This document shows positions 25,321-33,384 of a DNA stretch of 64,000 bases, piece after piece (position 1 is the stretch's first letter; the number at the start of each line of letters is the position of its first letter). Position numbers and translations under genes: made by a program. The DNA lies in the NCBI GenBank assembly GCA_964617335.1, contig CAZTXG010000005.1, forward strand, positions 1-64,000, written 5' to 3'. Source of the stretch: UBA2658 sp964617335 (GTDB lineage: Bacteria > Bacillota > Clostridia > Oscillospirales > Oscillospiraceae). The notes beneath the pieces are model-generated. The model did not search any database. It was not told where the DNA came from and was given only the letters and a program-made list of their open reading frames with translations.

Positions 25321-25716
25321 TTAGACGCGACGTCTCTTAGGCGGACGGCAACCGTTGTGGGGGATGGGTGTAACGTCCTTTATAAGAGTTACCTCAAGCC
25401 CTGCTGTCTGCAAAGCACGGATAGCCGCTTCGCGTCCGCTTCCGGGTCCCTTTACATAGACCTCTACTGTTTTAAGTCCATGCTCCATGGCGGCCTTAGC
25501 GGCCGTTTCCGCCGCGGTCTGGGCGGCAAAAGGAGTGGACTTCTTGCTTCCGCGGAAACCCATTCCGCCGGAGGAAGCCCAGGACAGTGCGTTACCGTTC
25601 ACGTCGGTGATGGTAACCATTGTATTGTTGAAGGAGGAACTAATGTGAACGGCTCCTCGCTCAATATTCTTCCGCTCTTTACGGCGGGTTCTGACTTTCT
25701 TTTTAGGTGCTGCCAT
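25321..25716 (-). CDS. rpsK: 30S ribosomal protein S11
   Basis: S11 is part of the small-subunit platform near the mRNA exit. The 131 residues contain AVHISSSFNNTMVTITD, GSKKSTPFAAQTAAE and the C-terminal PHNGCRPPKRRRV, all family signatures. The start is the ATG at 25716, 18 bases after the rpsM stop. Confidence 0.97.
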   Translation of the reverse strand: MAAPKKKVRTRRKERKNIERGAVHISSSFNNTMVTITDVNGNALSWASSGGMGFRGSKKSTPFAAQTAAETAAKAAMEHGLKTVEVYVKGPGSGREAAIRALQTAGLEVTLIKDVTPIPHNGCRPPKRRRV

Positions 25717-25734
25717 TAACTTTTGTTCCCTCCC

Positions 25735-26103
25735 TTACTTTTTCTTGTTAGCGATGGTGCGCTTCGGGCCTTTGCGTGTGCGGGCATTTGTCTTGCTCCG
25801 CTGGCCGCGGACGGGAAGTCCCCGTCTGTGGCGAAGGCCGCGATAGCTGCCTATTTCGGTAAGACGCTTAACATCCAATGCAACTGTTCGGCGAAGGTCA
25901 CCTTCAACGGTGTATTCATTTTCAATGCATTCACGCAGCTTTGCCTCATCCTCTTCGGAGAGGTTCTTAACACGGATATCAGGGTTAACTCCGGTTTTCT
26001 CAATAATCTGGGCTGCGCTGGTTCTGCCAATACCGTAGATGTAGGTGAGAGCAATCTCAATCCTTTTGTCCTTCGGCAGGTCAATTCCGGCAATACGTGC
26101 CAT
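25735..26103 (-). CDS. rpsM: 30S ribosomal protein S13
   Basis: S13 sits at the top of the 30S head and contacts tRNA. The 122 residues begin MARIAGIDLPKDKRIEIALT and carry the helix-turn motif and the C-terminal RGLPVRGQRSKTNARTRKGP tail. A 104-base gap to rpmJ upstream holds a small TACGC-tttc-GCGTA hairpin and a GC-rich inverted repeat, with no evidence of another gene. Confidence 0.97.
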   Translation of the reverse strand: MARIAGIDLPKDKRIEIALTYIYGIGRTSAAQIIEKTGVNPDIRVKNLSEEDEAKLRECIENEYTVEGDLRRTVALDVKRLTEIGSYRGLRHRRGLPVRGQRSKTNARTRKGPKRTIANKKK

Positions 26104-26207
26104 ACTTTTTAATCATTCCTTTCGCATGATGCGCGCTTTTTTTACGCGCAATGTTTTTGTGCTTACAAGAATACGCTTTCGCGTAACAGGTTATTAAGGC
26201 AACCTGC

Positions 26208-26321
26208 TTAGCCTTGGGTCTGCTTGTGTTTAGGGTTCTCGCAGATAACCATTACCTTGCCTTTGCGCTTTATGACCTTGCACTTTTCGCACATTGGCTT
26301 TACGGACGGTCTTACCTTCAT
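26208..26321 (-). CDS. rpmJ: 50S ribosomal protein L36, zinc-binding form
   Basis: This 37-residue protein reads MKVRPSVKPMCEKCKVIKRK and then GKVMVICENPKHKQTQG. It has the Cys11-Cys14-Cys27-His32 zinc ribbon of the C+ form. It is too short for most gene finders and lies in its standard place between infA and rpsM. A GGAGG-like site precedes the ATG at 26321. Confidence 0.96.
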   Translation of the reverse strand: MKVRPSVKPMCEKCKVIKRKGKVMVICENPKHKQTQG

Positions 26322-26334
26322 AATTAAACCTCCA

Positions 26335-26553
26335 TCATTTGCTTCTCCAGGTTATCCTTCCACGGGTCAGGTCATACGGTGACATTTGGACCGTTACCTT
26401 ATCGCCGGGTAGAATGCGTATGAAGTTCATGCGCAGCTTTCCGGAAATATGGGCCAAGATCGTATGGCCGTTTCCGATGTCAACCTGGAACATCGTATTG
26501 GGCAGGGCCTCAACGACCGTACCCTCAAATTCAATTAAATCGTCTTTTGACAA
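26335..26553 (-). CDS. infA: Translation initiation factor IF-1
   Basis: IF-1 binds the 30S A site during initiation. The 72 residues match the canonical OB-fold protein (IEFEGTVVEALPNTMFQVD, GHTILAHISGKLRMNFIRIL, SPYDLTRGRITWRSK). Its first 23 bases overlap the end of the KOW-domain gene, so translation of the two is probably coupled. Confidence 0.98.
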   Translation of the reverse strand: MSKDDLIEFEGTVVEALPNTMFQVDIGNGHTILAHISGKLRMNFIRILPGDKVTVQMSPYDLTRGRITWRSK

Positions 26554-26842
26554 GCTGACTTCCCTCCTCGGTCATGCCGGCCTCGCTGCGAAATTTCGCA
26601 AGCTCTTTTCGGATTAAACTGTCTGTGGCTATGCCGGTACTAAAGGCGCCGGCAAGCTCCGGGATTCCCATTTTTGCCTTTTTAACGTGCTTTAGGCTTT
26701 TTCCCTTGGGGTTTGTAAGTTTTCTTGTTTTTCCGTCAACAAGAAGGAGAAAGGCTCCGTCCCTTTTAAGGACGATATACGGCCTGCCCTTATCGTGACC
26801 GGCGGTGGATATTACTATATCCGGATGCTTTATATTATGCAT
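26531..26842 (-). CDS. KOW-domain RNA-binding protein (L14e-like)
   Basis: This 103-residue basic protein opens with a KOW-like beta segment (GHDKGRPYIVLKRDGAFLLLVDGKTRKL). Proteins like this occur between map and infA in many Clostridia and resemble the archaeal/eukaryotic L14e N-domain, but their role is not established. The start lies two bases after the map stop and the end overlaps infA, so it is firmly in the operon. RNA binding or ribosome association is inferred from domain and context. Confidence 0.85.
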   Translation of the reverse strand: MHNIKHPDIVISTAGHDKGRPYIVLKRDGAFLLLVDGKTRKLTNPKGKSLKHVKKAKMGIPELAGAFSTGIATDSLIRKELAKFRSEAGMTEEGSQLVKRRFN

Positions 26843-26844
26843 CC

Positions 26845-27606
26845 TTATATGTCCTCCGCCATGGTTAAAATTTCCGGCTCGCCGTCTGTGATTAGAACTG
26901 TATTCTCATAGTGGGCGGAAAGGCTTCCGTCTGCTGTTACCACTGTCCAGCCGTCGTCCAGCATCCTTATGGCAGCGCCGCCGGCGTTTACCATAGGCTC
27001 TATGGCAAGGGTCATGCCTTTTACAAGGCGCGGACCGTGACCAGGTTCGCCAAAGTTTGGAATTTCAGGGCCTTCGTGAAGGTTTTTTCCTATGCCGTGT
27101 CCAACGTATTCCCGAACTAGAGAGTATCCGTTTGCCTCCACATATTGCTGGATGGCATGGGATATGTCGGAAATCCTATAGCCCTCACGGGCAAATTTGA
27201 TACCTTCAAAAAAGCTTTGTCTGGTAACCTCTATGAGTCTTTTCGCGTCTTCTGTTATCTCTCCCGCGCCAACAGTCATGCAGCAGTCGCCGTGATAGCC
27301 GCCGATATAGGCGCCTACGTCTATGCTGACGATATCCCCATCCAAAATTTTGCGTCTCCCGGGGATTCCGTGGATGACCTCATCGTTTACAGATATGCAG
27401 GCACTGCCGGGAAAGCCGCCATAATTTAAAAATGACGGAGTTGCGCCGGATTTTTTAATAAAATTAAAAATTTCCTTGTTGATTTGTCCAGTGGTGATTC
27501 CGGGTTTTACCAGGCTTCGCCCAAGACTGCGAGCCTCGGCAGTTAATTTGCCGGCTTTTCTCATAAGCTCTATTTCCCGCGGGGTTTTAATAGTTATTAC
27601 GCTCAT
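26845..27606 (-). CDS. map: Methionine aminopeptidase, type I
   Basis: This metalloenzyme removes the initiator methionine from new proteins. The 253 residues contain the metal ligands in SIDVGAYIGGYHGDC, VGHGIGKNLHEGPEIPNFG and MTLAIEPM, and the final ENTVLIT block. There is no N-terminal SEC-C extension. It overlaps the adk stop by four bases (ATGA), which suggests coupling. Confidence 0.97.
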   Translation of the reverse strand: MSVITIKTPREIELMRKAGKLTAEARSLGRSLVKPGITTGQINKEIFNFIKKSGATPSFLNYGGFPGSACISVNDEVIHGIPGRRKILDGDIVSIDVGAYIGGYHGDCCMTVGAGEITEDAKRLIEVTRQSFFEGIKFAREGYRISDISHAIQQYVEANGYSLVREYVGHGIGKNLHEGPEIPNFGEPGHGPRLVKGMTLAIEPMVNAGGAAIRMLDDGWTVVTADGSLSAHYENTVLITDGEPEILTMAEDI

Positions 27607-28235
27607 AAGCCTAAGGCCCCGACAATGGCTTTAGTAGTTTCATCAACGGTTTTCATGTTGCCGACGCTTTTAAGCTTGCCTCTGGTCATGTAAAAGTCCT
27701 TAAGAGGAGCTGTTTCCCTGTGGTAGATTTCAAGGCGGTGGCTTATGGTTTCCGGAGCGTCGTCTTTTCGTATGCAGACCTTGCCTCCGCAAGAATCGCA
27801 AACGCCCTCTGTCTTGGGTGGGCTTGAAACCACATGGTAAGTAGCACCGCAGTCTTTACAGACCCGCCGGCCGCTAAGACGCTTTATGATAGTTTCATCC
27901 GGCACATCAAGGGAAAGAGCCCAGTCGATATCAATGCCGACTTCCTCAAGTGCCTGGGCCTGGGGTATGGTTCTGGGCATTCCGTCCAGAATGTATCCGT
28001 TTTTGCAATCGTCCTCAGCGAGCCGCTCCCTGACGATGCCGATTATGACATCGTCGGGAACAAGCTTTCCGCTTTCAACATATTCCTTGGCACGAACTCC
28101 CACAGGGGTCTTGTTTTTCATTGCTGCCCGAAGTATGTTTCCGGTTGATATTGTGGGGACTTTGCACATTCGACTGAGTATCTCTGCCTGTGTACCCTTT
28201 CCTGCTCCTGGAGCACCCAAAAGAATTAGTTTCAT
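27603..28235 (-). CDS. adk: Adenylate kinase
   Basis: Adk balances ATP, ADP and AMP. The 210 residues contain the P-loop GAPGAGKGT (7-15), the AMP-binding STGNILR and DGMPRT blocks, and a zinc-type LID with Cys126, Cys129, Cys146 and Cys149. The 121 bases between adk and secY hold two hairpins (GCACTG/CAGTGC, and an ACAGA-CGG stem near 28320-28350) but no T run, so read-through from secY is expected. Confidence 0.97.
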   Translation of the reverse strand: MKLILLGAPGAGKGTQAEILSRMCKVPTISTGNILRAAMKNKTPVGVRAKEYVESGKLVPDDVIIGIVRERLAEDDCKNGYILDGMPRTIPQAQALEEVGIDIDWALSLDVPDETIIKRLSGRRVCKDCGATYHVVSSPPKTEGVCDSCGGKVCIRKDDAPETISHRLEIYHRETAPLKDFYMTRGKLKSVGNMKTVDETTKAIVGALGL

Positions 28236-28356
28236 AATATATTAGCATTCCTTTTCTTTCAGTATGCGATACATATTGTATTCGCACTGTTAGGATAAGC
28301 CGCAGTGCGGCCTCGGCACAACAGATCGGTTTATTATAGCCGGTCTGTGCAAGCTT

Positions 28357-29652
28357 TTAGTCAAGAAAGCCTTTGTAGTTGCGCATTATCATCTGTGCTT
28401 CCATAGCCTTCACGGTTTCAAGTGCGACACCGACAACGATTATTATAGATGTTCCCCCCAAAGAAATGCCGCTGGCTTTGGCTGTAGGGCTTATAATGCT
28501 GATTATAATGGGTGTGACAGCGATTATGCCCAGATATATGGCGCCGAACAGGGTTATCTTATTGAGGGACTTCTGAATAAATTCGCTTGTTGGCTTTCCC
28601 GGCCGAAGTCCGGGGACGAAGCCGCCGTTCTTCTTCAGGTTGTTCGCAATCTCCACAGGGTTAAACTGAATGGTGGAGTAGAAATACGCAAAGAAAATGA
28701 TAAGGAGCAAGTAGATAATCGCATAGATTACAGAGCTTGTGTCAATTGCCTTTAAAAATCCATACCAGAAGGTGCCCTCGACGGGGCTTGAGAAGAATGC
28801 CGCAATTGTGGCGGGCAGCGAGGCTATGGACTGGGCAAAGATAACCGGCAGAACACCGGACATATTCACCTTCATGGGAAGATGAGTGCTTTGCCCTCCG
28901 TACATCTTACGCCCCACGACTCGCTTTGAATATTGTACGGGTATTCTTCTTTCGGCGTTAGTGACAATGACAATAAGAACAACTATGGCAAGGGCTCCAA
29001 GAAGGAAAAGTACAAGAGCCCACCAGGTGAGACTTCCTGAGATGACATTTGATACCATGGTTATGGCAGAGCTGGGGAAACGGGAAACTATGCTTGCAAA
29101 AAGTATTATGGAAATACCGTTTCCTATGCCGAATTCCGTAATCTGCTCGCCAAGCCACATGATAAGAGCTGAGCCGGCTGTAAAGGTGAGGACAATAACA
29201 ATTGCCTCCCATATGCCGGTGCCTCCAATAAGAAGCCCGTTGCTTTTAATAAGCATATAGTAGGCAAAGCCCTGTAAAAGAGCAATACCCACAGTTGCAT
29301 AACGGGTGATGCTTGCAATCTTTTTCTTACCCTCTTCGCCGCCTTCCTTTTGCATACGCTCCAGGGCGGGTATGGCGATGGTAAGAAGCTGCATAATAAT
29401 GGATGCGTTAATATAAGGCTGGATGGAAAGTGCAAAAATCGTCGCAGTGGAAAACGCGCCGCCGGACATGACATTATACAGGCCGAGAACAGTGTTCTCA
29501 AGCTGCCTGAAATAAGTGCCCAGAGCTTCAATGTTAACATAGGGAACCGGTATGGCATTACCTATGCGGTATAGTAGTATTATGAAAAGCGTAAAGAGAA
29601 TCTTTTTGCGCAGCTCTTCAATTTTCCATGCGTTACGGATAGTTTCGAGCAC
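28357..29652 (-). CDS. secY: Protein translocase subunit SecY
   Basis: SecY forms the protein-conducting channel of the inner membrane and works with SecE, SecG and the SecA encoded at 48804. The 431 residues have ten hydrophobic segments, the plug region after ALGTYFRQLENT, the cytoplasmic loop with QYSKRVVGRKMYGG and the GKPTSEFIQKSLN loop. The start is a GTG directly after the rplO TAA stop, with GGAGGTGG placed five bases before it; no ATG is available. Confidence 0.97.
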   Translation of the reverse strand: MLETIRNAWKIEELRKKILFTLFIILLYRIGNAIPVPYVNIEALGTYFRQLENTVLGLYNVMSGGAFSTATIFALSIQPYINASIIMQLLTIAIPALERMQKEGGEEGKKKIASITRYATVGIALLQGFAYYMLIKSNGLLIGGTGIWEAIVIVLTFTAGSALIMWLGEQITEFGIGNGISIILFASIVSRFPSSAITMVSNVISGSLTWWALVLFLLGALAIVVLIVIVTNAERRIPVQYSKRVVGRKMYGGQSTHLPMKVNMSGVLPVIFAQSIASLPATIAAFFSSPVEGTFWYGFLKAIDTSSVIYAIIYLLLIIFFAYFYSTIQFNPVEIANNLKKNGGFVPGLRPGKPTSEFIQKSLNKITLFGAIYLGIIAVTPIIISIISPTAKASGISLGGTSIIIVVGVALETVKAMEAQMIMRNYKGFLD

Positions 29653-30093
29653 TTAGACCACCTCCGCCTTTCCGCCTGCGGCCTCAATTTTCTGCTTGGC
29701 AGCCTCGGAGAAAGCGTTTGCCTTAACTGTAAGTTTCTTTGTTATCTCGCCGTTGCCGAGGATTTTAAGGCCATACTCGCACTTGGAAAGCACGCCTGTA
29801 GCAAGCAGCTTTGCCGTGTCCACAGTATCCCCGTCCTCAAAACGATTGAGAGCCGAAAGATTTATGGCGGTAAGGGGCCTTGCGAAAATGTTGTTAAAGC
29901 CACGCTTTGGAACACGACGGGCCAAGGGCATCTGTCCGCCCTCGAAGCCTATACGGACACCGCCGCCGGAGCGGGAGTTTTGTCCCTTTTGACCGCGGCC
30001 GGCAGTTTTGCCTGTACCGCTGCCGTTTCCTCTGCCTTTGCGCTTATAGCGATGTGTGGAGCCGGCTGTTGGTGAAAGCTCGTTTAGTTTCAT
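29653..30093 (-). CDS. rplO: 50S ribosomal protein L15
   Basis: L15 is an early-assembling large-subunit protein with a long glycine/arginine-rich arm. The 146 residues include the KGRGNGSGTGKTAGRGQKGQ arm, RIGFEGGQMPLARRVPKRGF, and a C-terminal globular domain ending in AAGGKAEVV. It runs directly into secY with no spacer. Confidence 0.97.
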   Translation of the reverse strand: MKLNELSPTAGSTHRYKRKGRGNGSGTGKTAGRGQKGQNSRSGGGVRIGFEGGQMPLARRVPKRGFNNIFARPLTAINLSALNRFEDGDTVDTAKLLATGVLSKCEYGLKILGNGEITKKLTVKANAFSEAAKQKIEAAGGKAEVV

Positions 30094-30105
30094 GCCTGCA
30101 CCTCC

Positions 30106-30285
30106 TTATTCTTCGGTGACACGGAGCAGGTAGCCTATTTGTGCTATCTTGCCTCTTGTCTGGGGGTTGTCGGGCTGCACGCTTATATTTCCAATCTTAT
30201 GCAGTCCAAGAGAGTAGGCAGTGGCAACGTGCTTATCAATTCTGCCGCTCAAACTTTTAACCAGCTCGATTTTTAAATTAGCCAT
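30106..30285 (-). CDS. rpmD: 50S ribosomal protein L30
   Basis: The 59 residues begin MANLKIELVKSLSGRIDKHV and continue to SLGLHKIGNISVQ and GYLLRVTEE, which is the standard bacterial L30. It lies between rpsE and rplO with AGGAGG-like sites on both sides. It was read directly from the sequence, being too short for long-frame searches. Confidence 0.96.
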   Translation of the reverse strand: MANLKIELVKSLSGRIDKHVATAYSLGLHKIGNISVQPDNPQTRGKIAQIGYLLRVTEE

Positions 30286-30297
30286 TGCTTAACCCTC

Positions 30298-30822
30298 CTA
30301 TCCTCTTATTTCTTTAACTGACTTGCCGCGGACGGCAGCAACCTGCTGGGCGTCACGCAGTGAGCGCAGACCCACCATTGTCGCCGCTACGACGTTGTGG
30401 GGGTTGTTGGAGCGCAGGCACTTTGTGCGGATATCTTTTATACCGGCGGCCTCGACCACTGCACGGACAGCCCCACCGGCAATAACGCCGGTACCGGGTG
30501 CGGCAGGCTTTAAAAGAACTCTTCCTGCGCCATATTCGCCCACTACCTCGTGGGGGATTGTGGCATCTGACAGTGTGATGGTAACAATGTTCTTTTTAGC
30601 ATCGTCAATACCTTTGCGGATGGCCTCGGAAACTTCGCCGGCCTTGCCTAAGCCATAGCCAACACGTCCCTTGCCGTCGCCCACTACCATAAGCGCGGAA
30701 AACTTCATGATGCGTCCGCCCTTGACGGTCTTGGAAACCCGGTTGAGGGAAACCAGCTTTTCTGTGAATTCAGACTGAGCTTCCTCGTTACGTCTGTTAT
30801 CTCTGTTGTTATTATAAGCCAT
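30298..30822 (-). CDS. rpsE: 30S ribosomal protein S5
   Basis: S5 shapes the mRNA entry channel and influences decoding accuracy. The 174 residues have a polar, asparagine/arginine-rich N-terminal tail (first 15 residues), the double-stranded RNA-binding fold (GGRIMKFSALMVVGDGKGRVG) and the GAGRVLLKPAAPGTGVIAGG block. The tail is slightly longer than in Bacillus. Confidence 0.97.
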   Translation of the reverse strand: MAYNNNRDNRRNEEAQSEFTEKLVSLNRVSKTVKGGRIMKFSALMVVGDGKGRVGYGLGKAGEVSEAIRKGIDDAKKNIVTITLSDATIPHEVVGEYGAGRVLLKPAAPGTGVIAGGAVRAVVEAAGIKDIRTKCLRSNNPHNVVAATMVGLRSLRDAQQVAAVRGKSVKEIRG

Positions 30823-30843
30823 TTTGTTTCTTCCTCCTCCCGA

Positions 30844-31203
30844 CTAAAAGTTAAGACCGCCCTCGCGGGCTCCGTCTGCAAGCGCTTTTACACGGCCGTG
30901 GTACACAAAGCCGCCCCTATCAAAACGAACGTCCTTTATGCCCTTTTCCAAGGCACGCTCGGCTACAAGCTTTCCAACCTTGGCGGCGGCTTCACAGTTG
31001 CTTCCGGAGCCTTCAAAGTCTTTTTCGTTGCTTGAGGCAGAAGCTAAGGTGACGCCGTTTACGTCGTCAATTATCTGAGCATAGATGTTTGCGTTGCTTC
31101 TGAAAACATCCAGTCTGGGAATTTCGGGCGTGCCGGAAATCTTTGCACGTACCCTTTTGTGGCGCTTTATACGAGCGCCCCTCGTATCAGGTCTTTTAAT
31201 CAT
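30844..31203 (-). CDS. rplR: 50S ribosomal protein L18
   Basis: L18 binds 5S rRNA with L5. The 119 residues contain HKRVRAKISGTPEIPRLDVF, FRSNANIYAQIIDD and the C-terminal FDRGGFVYHGRVKALADGAR signature. It is placed normally between rplF and rpsE. Confidence 0.97.
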   Translation of the reverse strand: MIKRPDTRGARIKRHKRVRAKISGTPEIPRLDVFRSNANIYAQIIDDVNGVTLASASSNEKDFEGSGSNCEAAAKVGKLVAERALEKGIKDVRFDRGGFVYHGRVKALADGAREGGLNF

Positions 31204-31219
31204 TTAGGCACACCTCCTT

Positions 31220-31762
31220 TTATTTTGCACCGGTCTTGCCTTCTTTGTGGCGAACCACTTCGTTGGCATAGCGTATTCCCTTGCCCTTATACGGCTCAGG
31301 AGGCCTTTTCTTGCGCACGTCAGCTGCAAACTGGCCGACCTTCTGCTTGTCGATACCGCTGATTATAATGGTGTTGGCATTGGGAACATCGATAGAGATA
31401 TCGGCATTTTCTTCAACTATCACCTGATGGCTGAAGCCAATATTCATAACAAGCTTTGTGCCTTCCTTGGCGACTTTATAGCCGACACCCTGAACAGAAA
31501 GCTCCTTCTTATAGCCCTCGGAAGCGCCGACGACCATGTTTGAAAGAAGAGACCTTGAAAGGCCATGCAAGGCACGGTTTTCCTTGTTGTCATCAGGACG
31601 GGATATAGTAAGCTCTGTGCCCTCCTGCTGAATTTTCATCTGGGGAGGAAAGCTGCGTTCCAAGCTTCCCTTGGGTCCCTTTACGATTACGTGGTTGTTT
31701 TCATCAACCTTGATTTCAACTCCCGCGGGAACAGTAATGGGAGATTTTCCTATTCTAGACAT
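31220..31762 (-). CDS. rplF: 50S ribosomal protein L6
   Basis: L6 lies near the factor-binding site. The 180 residues contain two repeats of the L6 fold, starting MSRIGKSPITVPAGVEIKV, with the signature PEPYKGKGIRYANEVVRHKE near the C-terminus. The gene follows rpsH by 12 bases. Confidence 0.97.
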   Translation of the reverse strand: MSRIGKSPITVPAGVEIKVDENNHVIVKGPKGSLERSFPPQMKIQQEGTELTISRPDDNKENRALHGLSRSLLSNMVVGASEGYKKELSVQGVGYKVAKEGTKLVMNIGFSHQVIVEENADISIDVPNANTIIISGIDKQKVGQFAADVRKKRPPEPYKGKGIRYANEVVRHKEGKTGAK

Positions 31763-31774
31763 ATCTTTTCCCCC

Positions 31775-32173
31775 TTACCATACAAACGCCAGGACTTCGC
31801 CGCCGACATTGGCACGCCTTGCAGCCTTGTCAGTCATGATGCCCTTGGAGGTTGAGATGATAGCAATACCCAGTCCTTTAAGAACATAGGGCAGCTCGTC
31901 GGCACCGGCGTAAACACGCAGGCCGGGCTTTGAAACACGGCGAAGGCCTAAAATAGCCTTTTCTTTGCCGGGAAGGTACTTAAGTGTAACACGGATAAGG
32001 CCCTGACCTGTGTCCTCGATTAGCTGAAAGCTTTTAATATAGCCTTCTTCGAGAAGAATGTTAGCAATGGCCTTTTTCATGTTGGAAGCGGGAATATCAA
32101 CAGTTTCGTGCTTCGCGCTTCCTGCGTTGCGGATTCTAGTCAGCATATCCGCAATAGGGTCGGTAATTTGCAT
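31775..32173 (-). CDS. rpsH: 30S ribosomal protein S8
   Basis: S8 is a central 16S rRNA binder and, in Escherichia coli, the translational repressor of the spc operon. The 132 residues begin MQITDPIADMLTRIRNAGSA and end with KAARRANVGGEVLAFVW, the family C-terminus. AGGAGG precedes the ATG. Unlike in most genomes, where rpsN is only some tens of bases upstream, 455 assembled bases including a gap separate it from rpsN. Confidence 0.97.
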   Translation of the reverse strand: MQITDPIADMLTRIRNAGSAKHETVDIPASNMKKAIANILLEEGYIKSFQLIEDTGQGLIRVTLKYLPGKEKAILGLRRVSKPGLRVYAGADELPYVLKGLGIAIISTSKGIMTDKAARRANVGGEVLAFVW

Positions 32174-32218
32174 TGTTTTTCCTCCTTATTTAGAAGTTAC
32201 AGCTTTTATTTTGTGCTG

Positions 32219-32273
32219 TTCACGCGGCGAGGTTCCAGGTCAATACATGATTGCCCCCGGCCTTTCGCCGTCG
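32219..32273. repeat. 55-bp direct duplicate, left side of the assembly gap
   Basis: These 55 bases, beginning ttcacgcggcgaggttccag, recur exactly at 32374-32428 on the other side of the N run. Exact overlap of contig ends of this length is what an assembler leaves when contigs ending in the same k-mer are joined without merging. Confidence 0.95.
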
Positions 32274-32373
32274 NNNNNNNNNNNNNNNNNNNNNNNNNNN
32301 NNNNNNNNNNNNNNNNNNNNNNNNNNNNNNNNNNNNNNNNNNNNNNNNNNNNNNNNNNNNNNNNNNNNNNNNN
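32274..32373. other. Assembly gap of exactly 100 N
   Basis: The run is exactly 100 N, a conventional value for a gap of unknown size. It lies between rpsN and rpsH in non-coding sequence. Because the flanks are identical over 55 bp, the true gap may be zero or negative, and the real rpsN-rpsH distance may be about 300 bases if no sequence is missing. Confidence 0.99.
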
Positions 32374-32428
32374 TTCACGCGGCGAGGTTCCAGGTCAATA
32401 CATGATTGCCCCCGGCCTTTCGCCGTCG
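32374..32428. repeat. 55-bp direct duplicate, right side of the assembly gap
   Basis: This is identical to 32219-32273. The sequence is GC-rich and can fold (CCCCCGGC near GCCGTCGGG), which could have contributed to the assembly break, as could further copies elsewhere in the genome. Confidence 0.95.
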
Positions 32429-32545
32429 GGTTGCCGGAGCAGGCTCAGGCTGGTAAAGCCCTCCTGCCGGTCAGTCCAGCTTCGCGGGGAAATTTTTCTT
32501 TAGGCAAAATCGAGACGGCGCCAACCTAAAATCCCAGTTGGTAAA

Positions 32546-32628
32546 GATTTTTTTGCCAGACAATCCCGAAAGGGCAAAGCTGTATTAATATACTGCGAGT
32601 CCTTGAGGGGCAGTATGGCGAAAAAAGA
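32546..32628 (-). repeat. Dispersed non-coding element, copy A, directly after rpsN
   Basis: Read in the direction of the operon, the element begins right after the rpsN stop codon with TCTTTTTTCGCC. It continues through a hairpin (GCAGTAT-atta-ATACAGC, one mismatch, at 32579-32596) and ends with CAAAAAAATC. It aligns along its whole 83 bases with copy B at 39375-39459 in the same orientation, with about the same spacing of the three conserved blocks. The 32429-32545 stretch beyond it is GC-rich, contains no gene I can support, and leads to the gap. Confidence 0.7.
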
Positions 32629-32814
32629 TTACCAAGAAGCCTTGCGTACGCCGGGGATCTGGCCTTTATACGCCAACTCCCTAAAGCAAATACGGCAAAC
32701 GCCGTAGTCGCGCAGATAAGCATGGGGGCGTCCGCAAATTTTGCAGCGGTTATACTGCCTTGAGGAAAACTTTGCGGGACGGGCCTGCTTAATTCTCATT
32801 GATGTTTTAGCCAT
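32629..32814 (-). CDS. rpsN: 30S ribosomal protein S14, zinc type (S14Z)
   Basis: The 61-residue protein is the short zinc-binding S14, with the two pairs CKIC and CRIC at about residues 24-27 and 40-43, and ends GQIPGVRKASW. It lies between rplE and rpsH in the usual order. Its stop codon is followed immediately by the dispersed element copy A. Confidence 0.97.
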   Translation of the reverse strand: MAKTSMRIKQARPAKFSSRQYNRCKICGRPHAYLRDYGVCRICFRELAYKGQIPGVRKASW

Positions 32815-32817
32815 GCC

Positions 32818-33366
32818 TTATCCTCCTATGCTTTTAAACGGAGCACCCAAAAGTCTGAGCAACTCTCTTGCTTCTTCGTCAGTTTTTGCTGTGGTTGTGA
32901 TAGATACGTTCATACCACGCAGCTTTTCAATCTTATCATAGTCGATTTCGGGGAATATAATCTGCTCTTTAAGACCCAGGCTGTAGTTGCCGCGTCCGTC
33001 AAAGGCATCGGGGTTTATTCCTCGGAAGTCTCTTACTCGGGGCAGAGCCACGTTTAGAAGTCTGTCAAGAAATTCCCACATTCTATCCTGACGCAGGGTA
33101 ACCTTAACACCGACATTCTGTCCTTCACGGAGCTTAAAGTTCGCTACGCTCTTGCGGGCAACCGTTGCGACGGCCTTTTGTCCGGCAATGGCGGAAATGT
33201 CCTTTATAACTGCGTCAAGGGCCTTTTGGTTGTCTTTGCAGTCACCGGCTCCAACGCTGATGACGACCTTTTCAACCTTGGGAATCTCCATGGTGCTCTT
33301 GTAGGAAAACTTATTCATAAGAGCCGGAGCGACTTCCTCTTGATATTTTTTCTTCATTCTTGTCAT
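32818..33366 (-). CDS. rplE: 50S ribosomal protein L5
   Basis: L5 binds 5S rRNA in the central protuberance and touches P-site tRNA. The 182 residues contain NKFSYKSTMEIPKVEKVVIS, the KSVANFKLREGQNVGVKVTL block and FDGRGNYSLGLKEQIIFPEI, all standard. rpsN begins three bases after its stop. Confidence 0.97.
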   Translation of the reverse strand: MTRMKKKYQEEVAPALMNKFSYKSTMEIPKVEKVVISVGAGDCKDNQKALDAVIKDISAIAGQKAVATVARKSVANFKLREGQNVGVKVTLRQDRMWEFLDRLLNVALPRVRDFRGINPDAFDGRGNYSLGLKEQIIFPEIDYDKIEKLRGMNVSITTTAKTDEEARELLRLLGAPFKSIGG

Positions 33367-33384
33367 ATAAAAGTCCCTCCTTTC

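Noticed and set aside
32108..32529. Open frames running through the N run
   Set aside because: They depend on unknown bases and on the duplicated 55-bp flank, so they cannot be real evidence of a gene.
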